A stretch of 64,000 nt of DNA from Lysinibacter cavernae (GTDB lineage Bacteria > Actinomycetota > Actinomycetes > Actinomycetales > Microbacteriaceae). The notes beneath the pieces are model-generated. The model had not been told where the DNA came from. It did no database searches and saw only the letters and a list, made by a program, of their open reading frames with translations. The stretch is from contig NZ_JAAMOX010000001.1 in the NCBI RefSeq assembly GCF_011758565.1, positions 1,217,838-1,281,837 on the forward strand. Direction: 5' to 3'. Numbering within the stretch: position 1 is the stretch's first letter; every line of letters starts with the position of its first letter. Position numbers and translations under genes: made by a program. Shown here piece after piece: positions 16,950-25,700 of this stretch.

Positions 16950-17048
16950 GTTCGCTGAGCGAACTCATGTTCGCTAGCAATTCGATAACGGTACATGACA
17001 TTTGAACCGGACGCAAAGAATCCTTTAAGTCCTGTTCTCTCTGCGAAC
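16950..17048. promoter_or_regulatory. Divergent promoter region with two GTTCG-N5-CGAAC operators
   Basis: GTTCGCTGAGCGAAC (16950-16964) lies 46 bp upstream of the permease start, and GTTCTCTCTGCGAAC (17034-17048, one mismatch) lies upstream of the dehydrogenase. Extra half-sites occur at 16969-16975 (GTTCGCT) and 17061-17067 (TGCGAAC). One dimeric regulator could control both directions. No regulator gene lies here, unlike the LysR-type QsuR of C. glutamicum. Confidence 0.62.
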
Positions 17049-17163
17049 TTTCGTGCCTTGTGCGAACAGCGCTAGTATTGCGTCAGACATCCGCCTTCAC
17101 GGCCGGCCTCGCGGGCCACCGGAACGGCCACACCAGCACCGCCTCAGTTGCCAAGGAGGGCAC

Positions 17164-18036
17164 ATGAGCACCACACACGAATCGCACCTAGTTGGGCTCA
17201 TCGGGCAGGGGGTACTGCCCTCGCTCACCCCTGCGCTGCACGAGCGCGAGGCCGACCAGCACCGCATCCGCTACCTCTATCGACCACTCGATCTCGACAT
17301 CATGAGCTACGAGCCAACCCAGGTTGGCTCACTCCTGCGGGCAGCTGCGGAATTTGGCTACACGGCAGTTAATGTCACCCATCCGTGCAAACAGCTCGTG
17401 ATGGACGCGCTCGACGAGGCCAGCGACGACACCCAGCGCCTTGGAGCAGCCAACACGGTACTCATTCGCGACGGCAAGTTCATCGGACACAACACAGATT
17501 TCTCCGGTTTCTCATCGGCGCTCGCCACCGGCTTGCCAGGCGTTGCCGTTGATCGCGTGGTGCAGCTTGGCGCCGGCGGTGCGGGTTCGGCCGTGAGCTA
17601 CGCGCTTCTTGCCGCCGGCGTTTCGTCGCTCAGCATCGCAGACCTCGACGTTGCCCGCGCCGAGGAACGGGCCGCGTCGCTCAGCGCACTCTTCCCCGAC
17701 GCATCCGTGACCGCCTTTGATCGCGGCGACATCGGGGCCGCACTCGGCAACGCCGACGGATTTGTGCACGCCACCCCCGTCGGCATGCACTCGCACCCGG
17801 GCATGCCGGTTGAGGCATCCCTGCTGCGCCCAGACCTATGGGTGGCGGATGTGGTCTACCGCCCGTTAGAAACGGAACTCGTTCGCACCGCCAGGGATCT
17901 CGGCTGCCGCGTGCTCGACGGGGGCTACATGGCGGTTGGCCAGGCGGCGGATGCGTTTACCCTTATTACTGGGATCAGCCCAGACCGCGACCGCATGCGT
18001 CGGCACTTTTTGGAGCTGATTGCGGAGGGGCGGTAG
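17164..18036 (+). CDS. qsuD: Quinate/shikimate dehydrogenase, probably NAD-dependent (QsuD-like)
   Basis: A 290-residue AroE-superfamily enzyme. The substrate site shows SLTPALHEREA, the catalytic lysine in NVTHPCKQ and the aspartate in NTDFSGF; the nucleotide fold has GAGGAGSA. The second strand continues as LSIADLDVARAEER: acidic residues replace the NRT-type basic motif that binds NADP in biosynthetic AroE, so NAD use and a catabolic direction are predicted. ATG 17164 follows AAGGAGGG. It is paralogous to 60225-61172. Confidence 0.87.
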   Translation: MSTTHESHLVGLIGQGVLPSLTPALHEREADQHRIRYLYRPLDLDIMSYEPTQVGSLLRAAAEFGYTAVNVTHPCKQLVMDALDEASDDTQRLGAANTVLIRDGKFIGHNTDFSGFSSALATGLPGVAVDRVVQLGAGGAGSAVSYALLAAGVSSLSIADLDVARAEERAASLSALFPDASVTAFDRGDIGAALGNADGFVHATPVGMHSHPGMPVEASLLRPDLWVADVVYRPLETELVRTARDLGCRVLDGGYMAVGQAADAFTLITGISPDRDRMRRHFLELIAEGR

Positions 18037-18136
18037 AGGTCGCCACCCTGCCGAGCCGTATCGGCCGCCAGAACCTCGCCCCTATGGGCGGCGCGGGCGC
18101 TGGCTTCGGCCTCATACCGATCGCCAGGAAGGGAAG

Positions 18137-18613
18137 CTAAAGCCCGGCATCCTGACGCGCGTCGTAGAGGTCGCGGTGAGCGAGGATGGTGTCGCGGTTC
18201 ACGACCGCCCAGCGGGCAAGCACCGACACCGGAACGATGAGGGTCTCCCCCAGTTCCGTCACCGAATACTCCACCCGCGGCGGCACCTCGGCAAACACCT
18301 CGCGCGACACCAGCCCGTCGCGCTCGAGATTGCGGAGCGTGTGCGTCAGCATGCGCTGAGAAATACCGGGCACGCTTTTGTGCAGCGCAGAGAAGCGCCT
18401 CGGCCCCTCCGAGAGCGCGCCGATAATCAGTAGGCTCCACTTATCGGCAACTCGATCAAGCATGTCGCGGATGATCGCGCTCGTCTCGGCCGCAGCATCG
18501 CACGCGCCGCTCAGGCGCAGCTCATCAAACTCGGCCTCGCGCTGGGTGGTATTTGCCGAGGCCTCGTTGGCGATGATTCCAGCGTTACCGCTGGCAACTG
18601 TGACGGCATCCAT
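18137..18613 (-). CDS. HxlR-family transcriptional regulator
   Basis: A 158-residue winged-helix protein. The HxlR core is clear: VADKWSLLIIGALSEGPRRF, then ISQRMLTHTLRNLERDGLVS and the wing PRVEYSVTELG. ATG 18613 follows GGGGAG and is preferred to a TTG 12 bp upstream. It is divergent from a DoxX-type gene, a common HxlR arrangement in which the regulator controls a redox or electrophile-stress membrane protein. Effector unknown. Confidence 0.87.
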   Translation of the reverse strand: MDAVTVASGNAGIIANEASANTTQREAEFDELRLSGACDAAAETSAIIRDMLDRVADKWSLLIIGALSEGPRRFSALHKSVPGISQRMLTHTLRNLERDGLVSREVFAEVPPRVEYSVTELGETLIVPVSVLARWAVVNRDTILAHRDLYDARQDAGL

Positions 18614-18814
18614 TAGGCTCCCCAAGTTCGTATTTCACGTTGTTGCTTCGTATTCGGACCGTGCGGCGTAGCAATGCAGTCTGCCTGAAGGCTCTCGCTT
18701 CACGGCCAATCCGCGACACCGCTCGCTTCGATTTTCGGCCCCATTCGGCACACGGATGTTCGTGGCGCACACTGCAGTGCGCGACTGTCGTGCTGTATAA
18801 CTAACTCTATTACG

Positions 18815-18835
18815 GGTTACGTACTAGAAGTAACC
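18815..18835. promoter_or_regulatory. Candidate HxlR operator
   Basis: Perfect inverted repeat GGTTAC (18815-18820), 9 bp, GTAACC (18830-18835), ending 18 bp before the DoxX start in a 240-bp divergent region. The arm spacing suits an HxlR dimer. Function inferred from position. Confidence 0.6.
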
Positions 18836-18853
18836 ATTGATGAAAGGTATCGA

Positions 18854-19216
18854 ATGAACATCGCCCTCTGGATTGCGGCAGGCCTGCTCGCGGCCGTCTA
18901 CCTCATGAGCGGAACCCTCAAGGCCACGCAGCCGGTCGAAAAGCTCAAGAAGCAGATGGGCTGGGTCGAGGACTTCCCTCCAACGTTTGTCAAGATCCTT
19001 GGAGTACTGCAGATCCTCGGGGCAATCGGCCTCATCCTCCCCCTCGCGACGGGCATCGCGCCCATCCTCACCCCAATCGCCGCGGCCTGCTTTGTGGTCG
19101 TGCAGATCCTTGCGATCGCCGTTCACATTCGCCGCAAGGAATACAGCATCGCGATCAACGTTGTGCTGCTTCTGCTTGCCCTCTTCGTGGCCGCCTTCCG
19201 CTTCGCAAGCGCCTAA
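18854..19216 (+). CDS. DoxX-family membrane protein
   Basis: A 120-residue protein with four predicted helices. The first carries WIAAGLLAAVYLMSG with KATQP after it, and the central motif is PTFVKILGVLQILGAIGLILP, typical of DoxX/DoxX-like proteins. The family is associated with quinone or thiol redox at the membrane. Divergent HxlR regulator at 18137-18613. Product role beyond the family is not visible. Confidence 0.83.
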   Translation: MNIALWIAAGLLAAVYLMSGTLKATQPVEKLKKQMGWVEDFPPTFVKILGVLQILGAIGLILPLATGIAPILTPIAAACFVVVQILAIAVHIRRKEYSIAINVVLLLLALFVAAFRFASA

Positions 19217-19323
19217 CCCGAGGCAAGGTCCCGGCTTTTCGGCACTTTTCAGATTGCCTCCCGCAGGATTGGCTTGGCGGGAACAAATCAGGATAAGATA
19301 GCTGAGTTGCCTGCAAGGGACAA

Positions 19324-19397
<74 letters not shown>

Positions 19398-19402
19398 CAG
19401 AT

Positions 19403-19434
19403 AAGGTCGGAAACTCGAAAGAGTTTTCGGCCTT
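19403..19434 (+). terminator. Hairpin after tRNA-Pro
   Basis: AAGGTCGGAAACTC (19403-19416) pairs with GAGTTTTCGGCCTT (19421-19434) across a GAAA tetraloop, with two G-U pairs. It lies 5 nt after the tRNA and probably ends its transcript. Weak T-content follows. Confidence 0.65.
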
Positions 19435-19460
19435 TGTTGGTTTCTGGATACATTCCTTGT

Positions 19461-19814
19461 CTACGACGCAGCGGGAGCTTCACCCATTGTCAGCTCAGCC
19501 TCGGCACCCGCGGGCAGGAGGAACCAGCCCAAGAAGGTCACCCCCTCATGCATTGCATCAAAACGACTGATGGTTTCATTGCCGGGCTCAAAGAAGGTGT
19601 CACCCGCGTGCAGGATACGTTCGCCTTCCACCCCAACTTGAAAGTGAACAGATCCCTGTTCGATTACTCCAAAGACAGGTCCGTTATGCCAGTGCGCTCC
19701 GGGAGTAACGCCAGGAGCAATTGAGATTCTTCGCACTTCGATCTGGTCAACAGTCAGGCTAGAGGCAAGGACGTGACGGTCGAGGGTTACGCGAGTAACA
19801 GGTTGTAGTTCCAT
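19461..19814 (-). CDS. Cupin-domain protein
   Basis: A 117-residue single cupin. The two motifs are recognisable: PGAHWHNGPVFGVIEQG (metal-binding HWH and a glycine-rich turn) and AGDTFFEPGNETISRF. Such proteins bind a metal and small ligand; some act as dioxygenases or isomerases, others as sensors. It stands alone between tRNA-Pro and a divergent DUF4386 gene. No specific function claimed. Confidence 0.78.
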   Translation of the reverse strand: MELQPVTRVTLDRHVLASSLTVDQIEVRRISIAPGVTPGAHWHNGPVFGVIEQGSVHFQVGVEGERILHAGDTFFEPGNETISRFDAMHEGVTFLGWFLLPAGAEAELTMGEAPAAS

Positions 19815-19973
19815 GCGTCAATATTGCTCTCCCCACACCGCGATGAGCAGCGCCACGCGGTCAATCCGACAAGCCAATCGATTGAGCCCCAGACACGGCC
19901 ATCGATTCAAAATAAGCAAAGCGGCAACCATCGCTTCTGCACACCCACACACGAGCTCCAATGTAAAGAATAT

Positions 19974-20002
19974 TTGACACAGCTCACCCGGACGCCTACG
20001 CT
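19974..20002 (+). promoter_or_regulatory. Sigma-70-type promoter for the DUF4386 operon
   Basis: -35 TTGACA (19974-19979), 17-bp spacer, -10 TACGCT (19997-20002), 35 bp before the ATG at 20037. The -35 is a consensus match and the spacing ideal. Confidence 0.75.
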
Positions 20003-20036
20003 CAAGAATGTCAAAGATTTTTTACACGGAGAGATC

Positions 20037-20717
20037 ATGAACGCCACCGCATCCCCCGCCCAGAACATACGTCGCTCAAACCTCATCGCAGGCCTTGCGC
20101 TCCTCCTCATGGCTGTCCTTGCCGCGTTTGGCAACCTGATAGCCATCGACCCGCTAATCGTCCCCGACGAGGCGGCGGCAACGGCCGAAAACTTCCTCGC
20201 ATCCAACGGCCTTCTCTGGGCCGGTATTGGCGCCTTGACGGTTGTGGCCGCACTCGATGTCATCGTGGCAATCACGCTGCTGCCGCTGTTATCGCTCGTG
20301 AATCGAAGGCTGGCCGTGATCGCCACGGTCCTGCGGATTCTGTATGCGGCGCTGTTCCTCGTCGCGATTGCCCAGCTGGTGGTCGCAGCGCTGAACACAC
20401 AGACTCCCCAAGCGACTCTCGCCGTAACAGAGCTCTTCACCATGATTTGGCAAGCCGCACTCGTGCTGTTTGGCGTTCACCTACTCCTGGTCGGCTACCT
20501 CGCGGTGCGTTCCCCGATGCTTTGGACCATACTGGGAGTGCTCCTTGTCGTTGCGGGCCTCGGATACGTCATCGACGGGGTTGGCAACGTGGCAATCGCG
20601 GGTTACAGCGGGAACATCGCACAGTTTGCCTTCGTCGGCGAAGTAGTGCTCATCGTCTGGCTTTTGGCACGAGGGACACGGCTGAGCATCCCCACACAGG
20701 AAGGAACACGCGCATGA
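20037..20717 (+). CDS. DUF4386-family membrane protein
   Basis: A 226-residue protein with about six hydrophobic helices and the DUF4386 pattern: N-terminal NLIAGLALLLMAVLAAFGNL, a loop near residues 45-60, the LNRR-like LSLVNRRLAVIATVLRILYA and a GYVIDG turn near the C terminus. Function of the family is unknown. ATG 20037 follows CGGAGAG and is preferred to the upstream open frame, which runs through the promoter. It overlaps the next gene by ATGA. Confidence 0.72.
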   Translation: MNATASPAQNIRRSNLIAGLALLLMAVLAAFGNLIAIDPLIVPDEAAATAENFLASNGLLWAGIGALTVVAALDVIVAITLLPLLSLVNRRLAVIATVLRILYAALFLVAIAQLVVAALNTQTPQATLAVTELFTMIWQAALVLFGVHLLLVGYLAVRSPMLWTILGVLLVVAGLGYVIDGVGNVAIAGYSGNIAQFAFVGEVVLIVWLLARGTRLSIPTQEGTRA

Positions 20718-21139
20718 GCGCCGAGGAGAAAAACACCTGGGCATTTGGACTCATCGCCCTGCTGTCGTATGCGACCTACGTCACCGTTCTGCTCGCTCAA
20801 GCCGCCGGCGCACCCCTGACGGAGGCCGAGTATGTCACCCCCATGCTGTACTCAATCGGAGGCGCCGTGCTCGCTGGAATCATCGCGGGCATTGTCTTCG
20901 GCGCAACGGCAGGTAAGGGCCAGCCACGCAAAGACCAACGAGACAAGCAGATCTACCGATTCGGGGAATACGCGGGGCAAGGATTCCTCATCGGCGGCGC
21001 GATCGTCGCACTCATCCTTGCGATAATGCAGGCCAACTACTTTTGGATTGCAAACGTCATCTACCTCGCCTTTGTCCTCGCCGCAATCGTGTCGAGCGTG
21101 GCGCGCCTCGTAGCCTACCGAAGAGGGTTCACTTCGTGA
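20714..21139 (+). CDS. Four-helix membrane protein of unknown function
   Basis: A 141-residue protein with four predicted transmembrane helices (about 9-31, 43-64, 89-108 and 112-133) and a basic cytoplasmic loop (KGQPRKDQRDKQIYRFGEYAG). Family not recognised with certainty. It overlaps the DUF4386 gene (ATGA) and the following XRE regulator (GTGA). Membrane protein followed by a 70-residue XRE repressor is a frequent autoregulated unit in Gram-positive bacteria. Confidence 0.68.
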   Translation: MSAEEKNTWAFGLIALLSYATYVTVLLAQAAGAPLTEAEYVTPMLYSIGGAVLAGIIAGIVFGATAGKGQPRKDQRDKQIYRFGEYAGQGFLIGGAIVALILAIMQANYFWIANVIYLAFVLAAIVSSVARLVAYRRGFTS

Positions 21140-21354
21140 CCAAACCGACCCGCATCACCAACTCCATCCGAGCGCTCCGCACGGCAAGGGGCGACCTCAC
21201 TCAGGCGCAACTCGCCGAGCGAATCGGCGTCACCCGCCAGACAGTCATCGCCATCGAACAGGGCAAGTACTCCCCCTCCCTCGAGATGGCATTTCAGATC
21301 GCCGAGGTGTTCGGGGTGCCGCTCACCGAGGTGTTTCACTATCCGAAGCGCTAA
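21136..21354 (+). CDS. Small XRE-family transcriptional regulator
   Basis: A 72-residue Cro/CI-type helix-turn-helix protein and nothing more: RTARGDLTQAQLAERIGV, TRQTVIAIEQGKYSPSLEM and FGVPLTEVFHYP cover the whole domain. The GTG start overlaps the previous stop (GTGA). It probably regulates its own three-gene operon. The motif at 21378-21399 follows as terminator. Confidence 0.83.
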   Translation: MTKPTRITNSIRALRTARGDLTQAQLAERIGVTRQTVIAIEQGKYSPSLEMAFQIAEVFGVPLTEVFHYPKR

Positions 21355-21377
21355 GAGACGTCTCGTCTGCGAGTCCG

Positions 21378-21399
21378 GCTGAGGACACTTGCCCTCAGC
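21378..21399. terminator. Hairpin between convergent XRE and sigma-factor genes
   Basis: GCTGAGG (21378-21384) pairs with CCTCAGC (21393-21399) over an 8-nt loop. A short palindrome GAGACGTCTC (21355-21364) precedes it. Neither has a U-tract; the position between converging genes suggests termination in both directions. Confidence 0.5.
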
Positions 21400-21442
21400 G
21401 CAAGGCTCACCAGCCAGACCGTCCCTATTGGCCAGATGAGAC

Positions 21443-22720
21443 CTAGTCGAAGGCCTCCCACCCCGGTGTTGTGTCGTCCTTCACCTCGGCTGGCGCTGGC
21501 GATGACGGAGGGATGACCGCGGGTGCAGCCGGCGGCGCGGGTGGTGGCGTATCGGATTCGGCGACAGGGGCGGGAACCGCTGGCGCTTCGGGCGGCTGAA
21601 CAGCAGCAGGCGCCGGCGTCACCCCGCGGTCGAGCGTTGGCTCGGGAAGCACCTCAACGGGAGTCTCAACAACTGGCTCATCGGGCTTAGCGTCAGCAGG
21701 AACAGGCGGACTTTCGACTGGATGGGTTCCATAGTCAATTGCGACCGGGGTCACCGGAACAATCGTGACCTGATCAGCAAGCGCCAACCCACCAAAGACG
21801 GCGCCGGTTACCAGGACTGCGGCGCTCCCAACAAGCGCCAGTTTTGCGCCAACAGAAAAACCTGTCGAAGTCGGCGCAACGACCGCCGCTGAGGCGGAGC
21901 CCGAGGATCCCCCCGCAAAGGCGGCAAGTCCTACCCCGGAGCCGCCAAGGATGAGCGGCGCAACGACCGCGCGCATCTGCTTGCCAACATCGCTCATCCG
22001 TTCGACCGAGCGTCGGCAAGCTTCACAGCCATCAAGGTGATTCTGCACGGAGACGCTGTCCCGTTTCCCCGATTGGTTTCGCACAAAGCGAGCCAACTTT
22101 TCGGCCATTGCATGACACTCACCTGACGGCATCTGCTCGGCGTGAAGGGAAAGGTAAGCAACCTTGAGCCCGTCGCGGGCGCGCAGCGCGAGCTGCGCGA
22201 CCGCGTTTGCGTTCATTCCGATCTTGGCGCCAACATCTGAAAGATCAAGCCCATCAACTTCAATCAGCCAGAGGACGCTTTGCCAGCGCTCCGGGAGCTG
22301 CCGAAACGCTTCGTACACGAGCTCGCGCTCGCCCATTTCTTCGTTTCTATCCAGTTCTTGCAACTGCGGCAGGTAGTTATCAGCGTCGTCAGGGAGGGCA
22401 ACGGTGGCTACGTCAACGGCCCGAATATGCAGGTTTCGTAAGACCATGTTCAGGTAGGCACGGAACGACTCGGTTGGGCCCTTTCCTCGATTCAGCACGC
22501 CGAGGATGCGCTCAAACGCTTCGCTGAGGAGATCCTCTGCGTCTCGCCGGTCGCGTACGAGATGGAGCGCGTATCTGATGCCATTCTCGTAGTTTCGGTT
22601 GTAGAGCTCGGTGAAGGCGACCACGTCGCCGTGCCGTACGCGATCGCACAGCACGGCATCCGTGATCAACTCATCTTCCTCAGCACGAGCACGCTGAGTG
22701 TTCTCCATTTTTCCCCCCAT
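21443..22720 (-). CDS. Sigma-70 family (ECF-type) factor fused to zinc-finger, transmembrane and proline-rich segments
   Basis: A 425-residue protein. Residues about 20-190 are an ECF sigma factor: region 2 (FTELYNRNYENGIRYALHLV, RDAEDLLSEAFERIL) and region 4 (LPERWQSVLWLIEVDGLDLSDVGAKIGM). Residues about 205-245 resemble an anti-sigma zinc finger (HLDGCEACRRS). A single helix near 290-310 (KLALVGSAAVLVTGAVFGGLAL) leads to a Pro/Val/Glu-rich exported tail. Sigma and its restraint are thus one polypeptide, anchored in the membrane. It starts 11 bp after the stop of the giant adhesin gene; a second ATG at 22708, preceded by GGGGGGA, is an alternative start. Confidence 0.82.
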   Translation of the reverse strand: MGGKMENTQRARAEEDELITDAVLCDRVRHGDVVAFTELYNRNYENGIRYALHLVRDRRDAEDLLSEAFERILGVLNRGKGPTESFRAYLNMVLRNLHIRAVDVATVALPDDADNYLPQLQELDRNEEMGERELVYEAFRQLPERWQSVLWLIEVDGLDLSDVGAKIGMNANAVAQLALRARDGLKVAYLSLHAEQMPSGECHAMAEKLARFVRNQSGKRDSVSVQNHLDGCEACRRSVERMSDVGKQMRAVVAPLILGGSGVGLAAFAGGSSGSASAAVVAPTSTGFSVGAKLALVGSAAVLVTGAVFGGLALADQVTIVPVTPVAIDYGTHPVESPPVPADAKPDEPVVETPVEVLPEPTLDRGVTPAPAAVQPPEAPAVPAPVAESDTPPPAPPAAPAVIPPSSPAPAEVKDDTTPGWEAFD

Positions 22721-22731
22721 TGTCTACCGCC

Positions 22732-25700
22732 CTAACGGTTGTTGTATTTCCTTCTCAGCCCAAGCACGAGGCCCATCATGACTGCCCCGATACCGAGTAT
22801 CAGGATCGGCCACGAGTCGCCAGTGCCCGTGAGCTGCAGCCGTGATGGCTGAGCGCTCCCCGCGTTGCTGCCATCACTCGGGTTACCCGGCGCACCAGGC
22901 GTTTCCTTTGCACCGGGGCCTTCCGGATCGACCGGAGGAACAACCGCCGTTTCAAAGGTATTCACCGCGGTGATGCTCAGCTGCTGGAGTGACTCTGGCG
23001 TACCTTCGGTCACAACAACCGCCTGATCATACGAGCCGTAGTCCACCGTGTGCGCGACGGCCGTTCCCGCGTCAGTTTCCGTCGCGAAGCAGTGTGTGCC
23101 GAGCGGCAACTTTGTGCGGTTGCCAACGTCGTCGATCATGCGCTTATTCTGGTCAATCTTGATCTTGACGGTTCCAGAGTAGAGCGTCGAAATGACGGTG
23201 TCGCCGTTCGCAAGGGTCTCAGGAACCTGGCACGTCACGAGGATAGAAAAGACATCATCCTTGACCTGCGCAAGCGCCTCAGCTGGACCCTCGGCGCGTT
23301 TTGAGATGCTCAAGGCACCCGCCGAGTAGTAGTTCGTGAGCGACGCCACAACCGTGTTTTCTGGTACGGATGCGTCGGCCGCCTTCTTCACGACCGTCAC
23401 GGTAGCGGCAGCGGCGTTGTCGTCCGCCTTGCCCTTGTCCGTTTCGGTAACCGTACACGTCGTACCGAGTGGCAGGTTGGTGATCGGTGCCGAGGTGACA
23501 CTCGTCGCGCCATCGGGCACGGTGAGCTCAACGTCGTCAACGGGGATCGTCCTCCCCCTCACCTCACAAGCGACAGCAAAGGTCAGCGTGTCTCCGTAGG
23601 CAAACGCGTCAACACCGGCACCTTCGAGCTGCTTCGTGATGACGATGCCGCCCGTTGCCTCAACCGCAAGGTCAAGGGTGAGGTTGGTGAAGTCATCGCT
23701 CAGCAGAGGATTGGTGATCACACCGGCCACGTCGTCCCCAAGGGGTCCGTTTCCTGTGACGTTCGGTGGATCGATATCAGCCGAAAGGTTCAGGAGCCCT
23801 GCGCTGCGCAGTCCGCCGTCTGGCAGTTCTTCGTTGTTGTTATCAACATCCTCATTAAGGTTTGTATTCGGGTCTGACTGCACACCGTGCGGGGATGCGG
23901 AGAAGCCATACAACGGCCCGCCCTCAGCAAACTGGTCCGCCGATACTCGTACGTAGTAGTCACCAGTATCAAGCTTATTTGCGACCCAACGGCCGTTGGC
24001 ATCCGTCGTCACGGTCTCAACAACCGTCTCGGTGCCGTTGACCACACGAACAACTTCAACCGTGACTCCTGCAGGAGCGCCAGTGTCAATCGCGGGGTCA
24101 TACACGCCGTTCTCGTCGTTGTCCTGCCAGATAAGGTCTCCAATGCTGAAGCCAAGCACTTGGGTGTATGGCTCATTTGAGACAACGGGCTGCGTCGCGT
24201 AGGTTTCCGACCACACCGCAAACATTCCGACGTAGAGGTCAGCCGCAGAGTTGTCCTGCGCGGCAAGCTTCACGGTTGCCGAGACCAACGTCTGGGCCTC
24301 GAGGCTGTCGGTTTGAATGAACCGGATCGCCGTCACCTCGCCGATGTTCGCCGGGCAACCGGTCGTGCCGAAGTCGGCCTCGGTGCACCAGCGCGTGCTT
24401 CCGCCCGAGAGCGCGTTGGAGGCATCGTTTGCCAGATCAGATACGGTCTCTGCCGCGGCAGAGGTGTAGTACCAGTCACCGGCAAGCTCGCCAGTCATAC
24501 TGCCCGTCGCAACCGGCTTCGCAGGAATTTCTGCAAGCTTCAGCGAACCGGAATAATCAGAGCCGTAGGTGTGTCGAGCAGATTCGTAGCCGGCTACGTT
24601 GTCCCCCGTCTTGGGGAACACAAAGATACTGTCTGTCGGCATGATCTTGGCGCCTGAGGCGGTGTTGCCCCAGTTCAGCTTCCACTGCTGGGTTTGGTCA
24701 GTTGTGTTGATCCGCTGATCAACATCCATCTCAACCTGCAGTCCCTCTGGGGCGTACATAATGACGCCACGGGTTGCCTCGTGGAACTGCTTTTTGTAGA
24801 TCACGTTGTCAGCAAGCACATCTACCGTGTTGATCAGTTCAGAACCAGACGCAACAAACATCGAGCCCGAGGTGCACACGTCAATCTTGGGAAGGTTCTC
24901 ACTCGCCGCCCGATCACCGTACGACCAGGTCAGGGTGGTCAGTCCCTTGGCATTTGTGCCAAGGATAGGCCCGGAGACGCCGTCGGGGGTGACCGTACAT
25001 GCTGGCTCGAACCTGAGCGAAGCTGGCAGCGTGTCAACCACCGTCAAGTCTCGCGCCTGAGCAGACGGAACCGTCGACGAGACGTACGGCGAGATCGTCC
25101 AGGTGAACGGGTCTCCCGCGTTTGTGGTGTTCAGGTTATCGTCACCAGACGCATCCTGATTTGCGGTCTTCGTGATTCCAAGAGCAACGCTCTGGAAGGC
25201 GAGACGGTCACCACGAGCGCTCGGCCCAGCATGGGTGTTTGGGTCGTAAGTTGAGGGATTCTTGTAGCCACCGTTCGCGCGGCTTCCCGTGAAGTTTGCG
25301 AGGATAACGCCGGACTCAATGGCCTGGCCGTCGTTTGGTCCGCCATAGAAGTTCACGCGGGTCACCAGCTTTGCGCGCAGCATCAGTGAGGTGAACGCGT
25401 CAAGCTGGTTGTTCTTTGGGGTCATGCGGATGATCGCGATGTCCTCAAGGTTCCATCCGTCTGCCACAGGATCGGTGCTAAAGATCAGGTCGCCCGCCGT
25501 TGCTGCTGAGGTTCCACAGTCTTGTGCAATACCTCGCTGGGCCGTCCAGTCACCCGTGTAGCGTGCCGTGGTCGAGTCATAGGTCTGCATGAGCGGGTTG
25601 CCCCACGAGCCGCCTGCCGTCAACTTGCCGTATTCAACGGTGATGCCCTCAGAAGCCGGATCGAAGGCGTGCTTTGTCGGCGCTCCGCCGGGTGTGGCAA

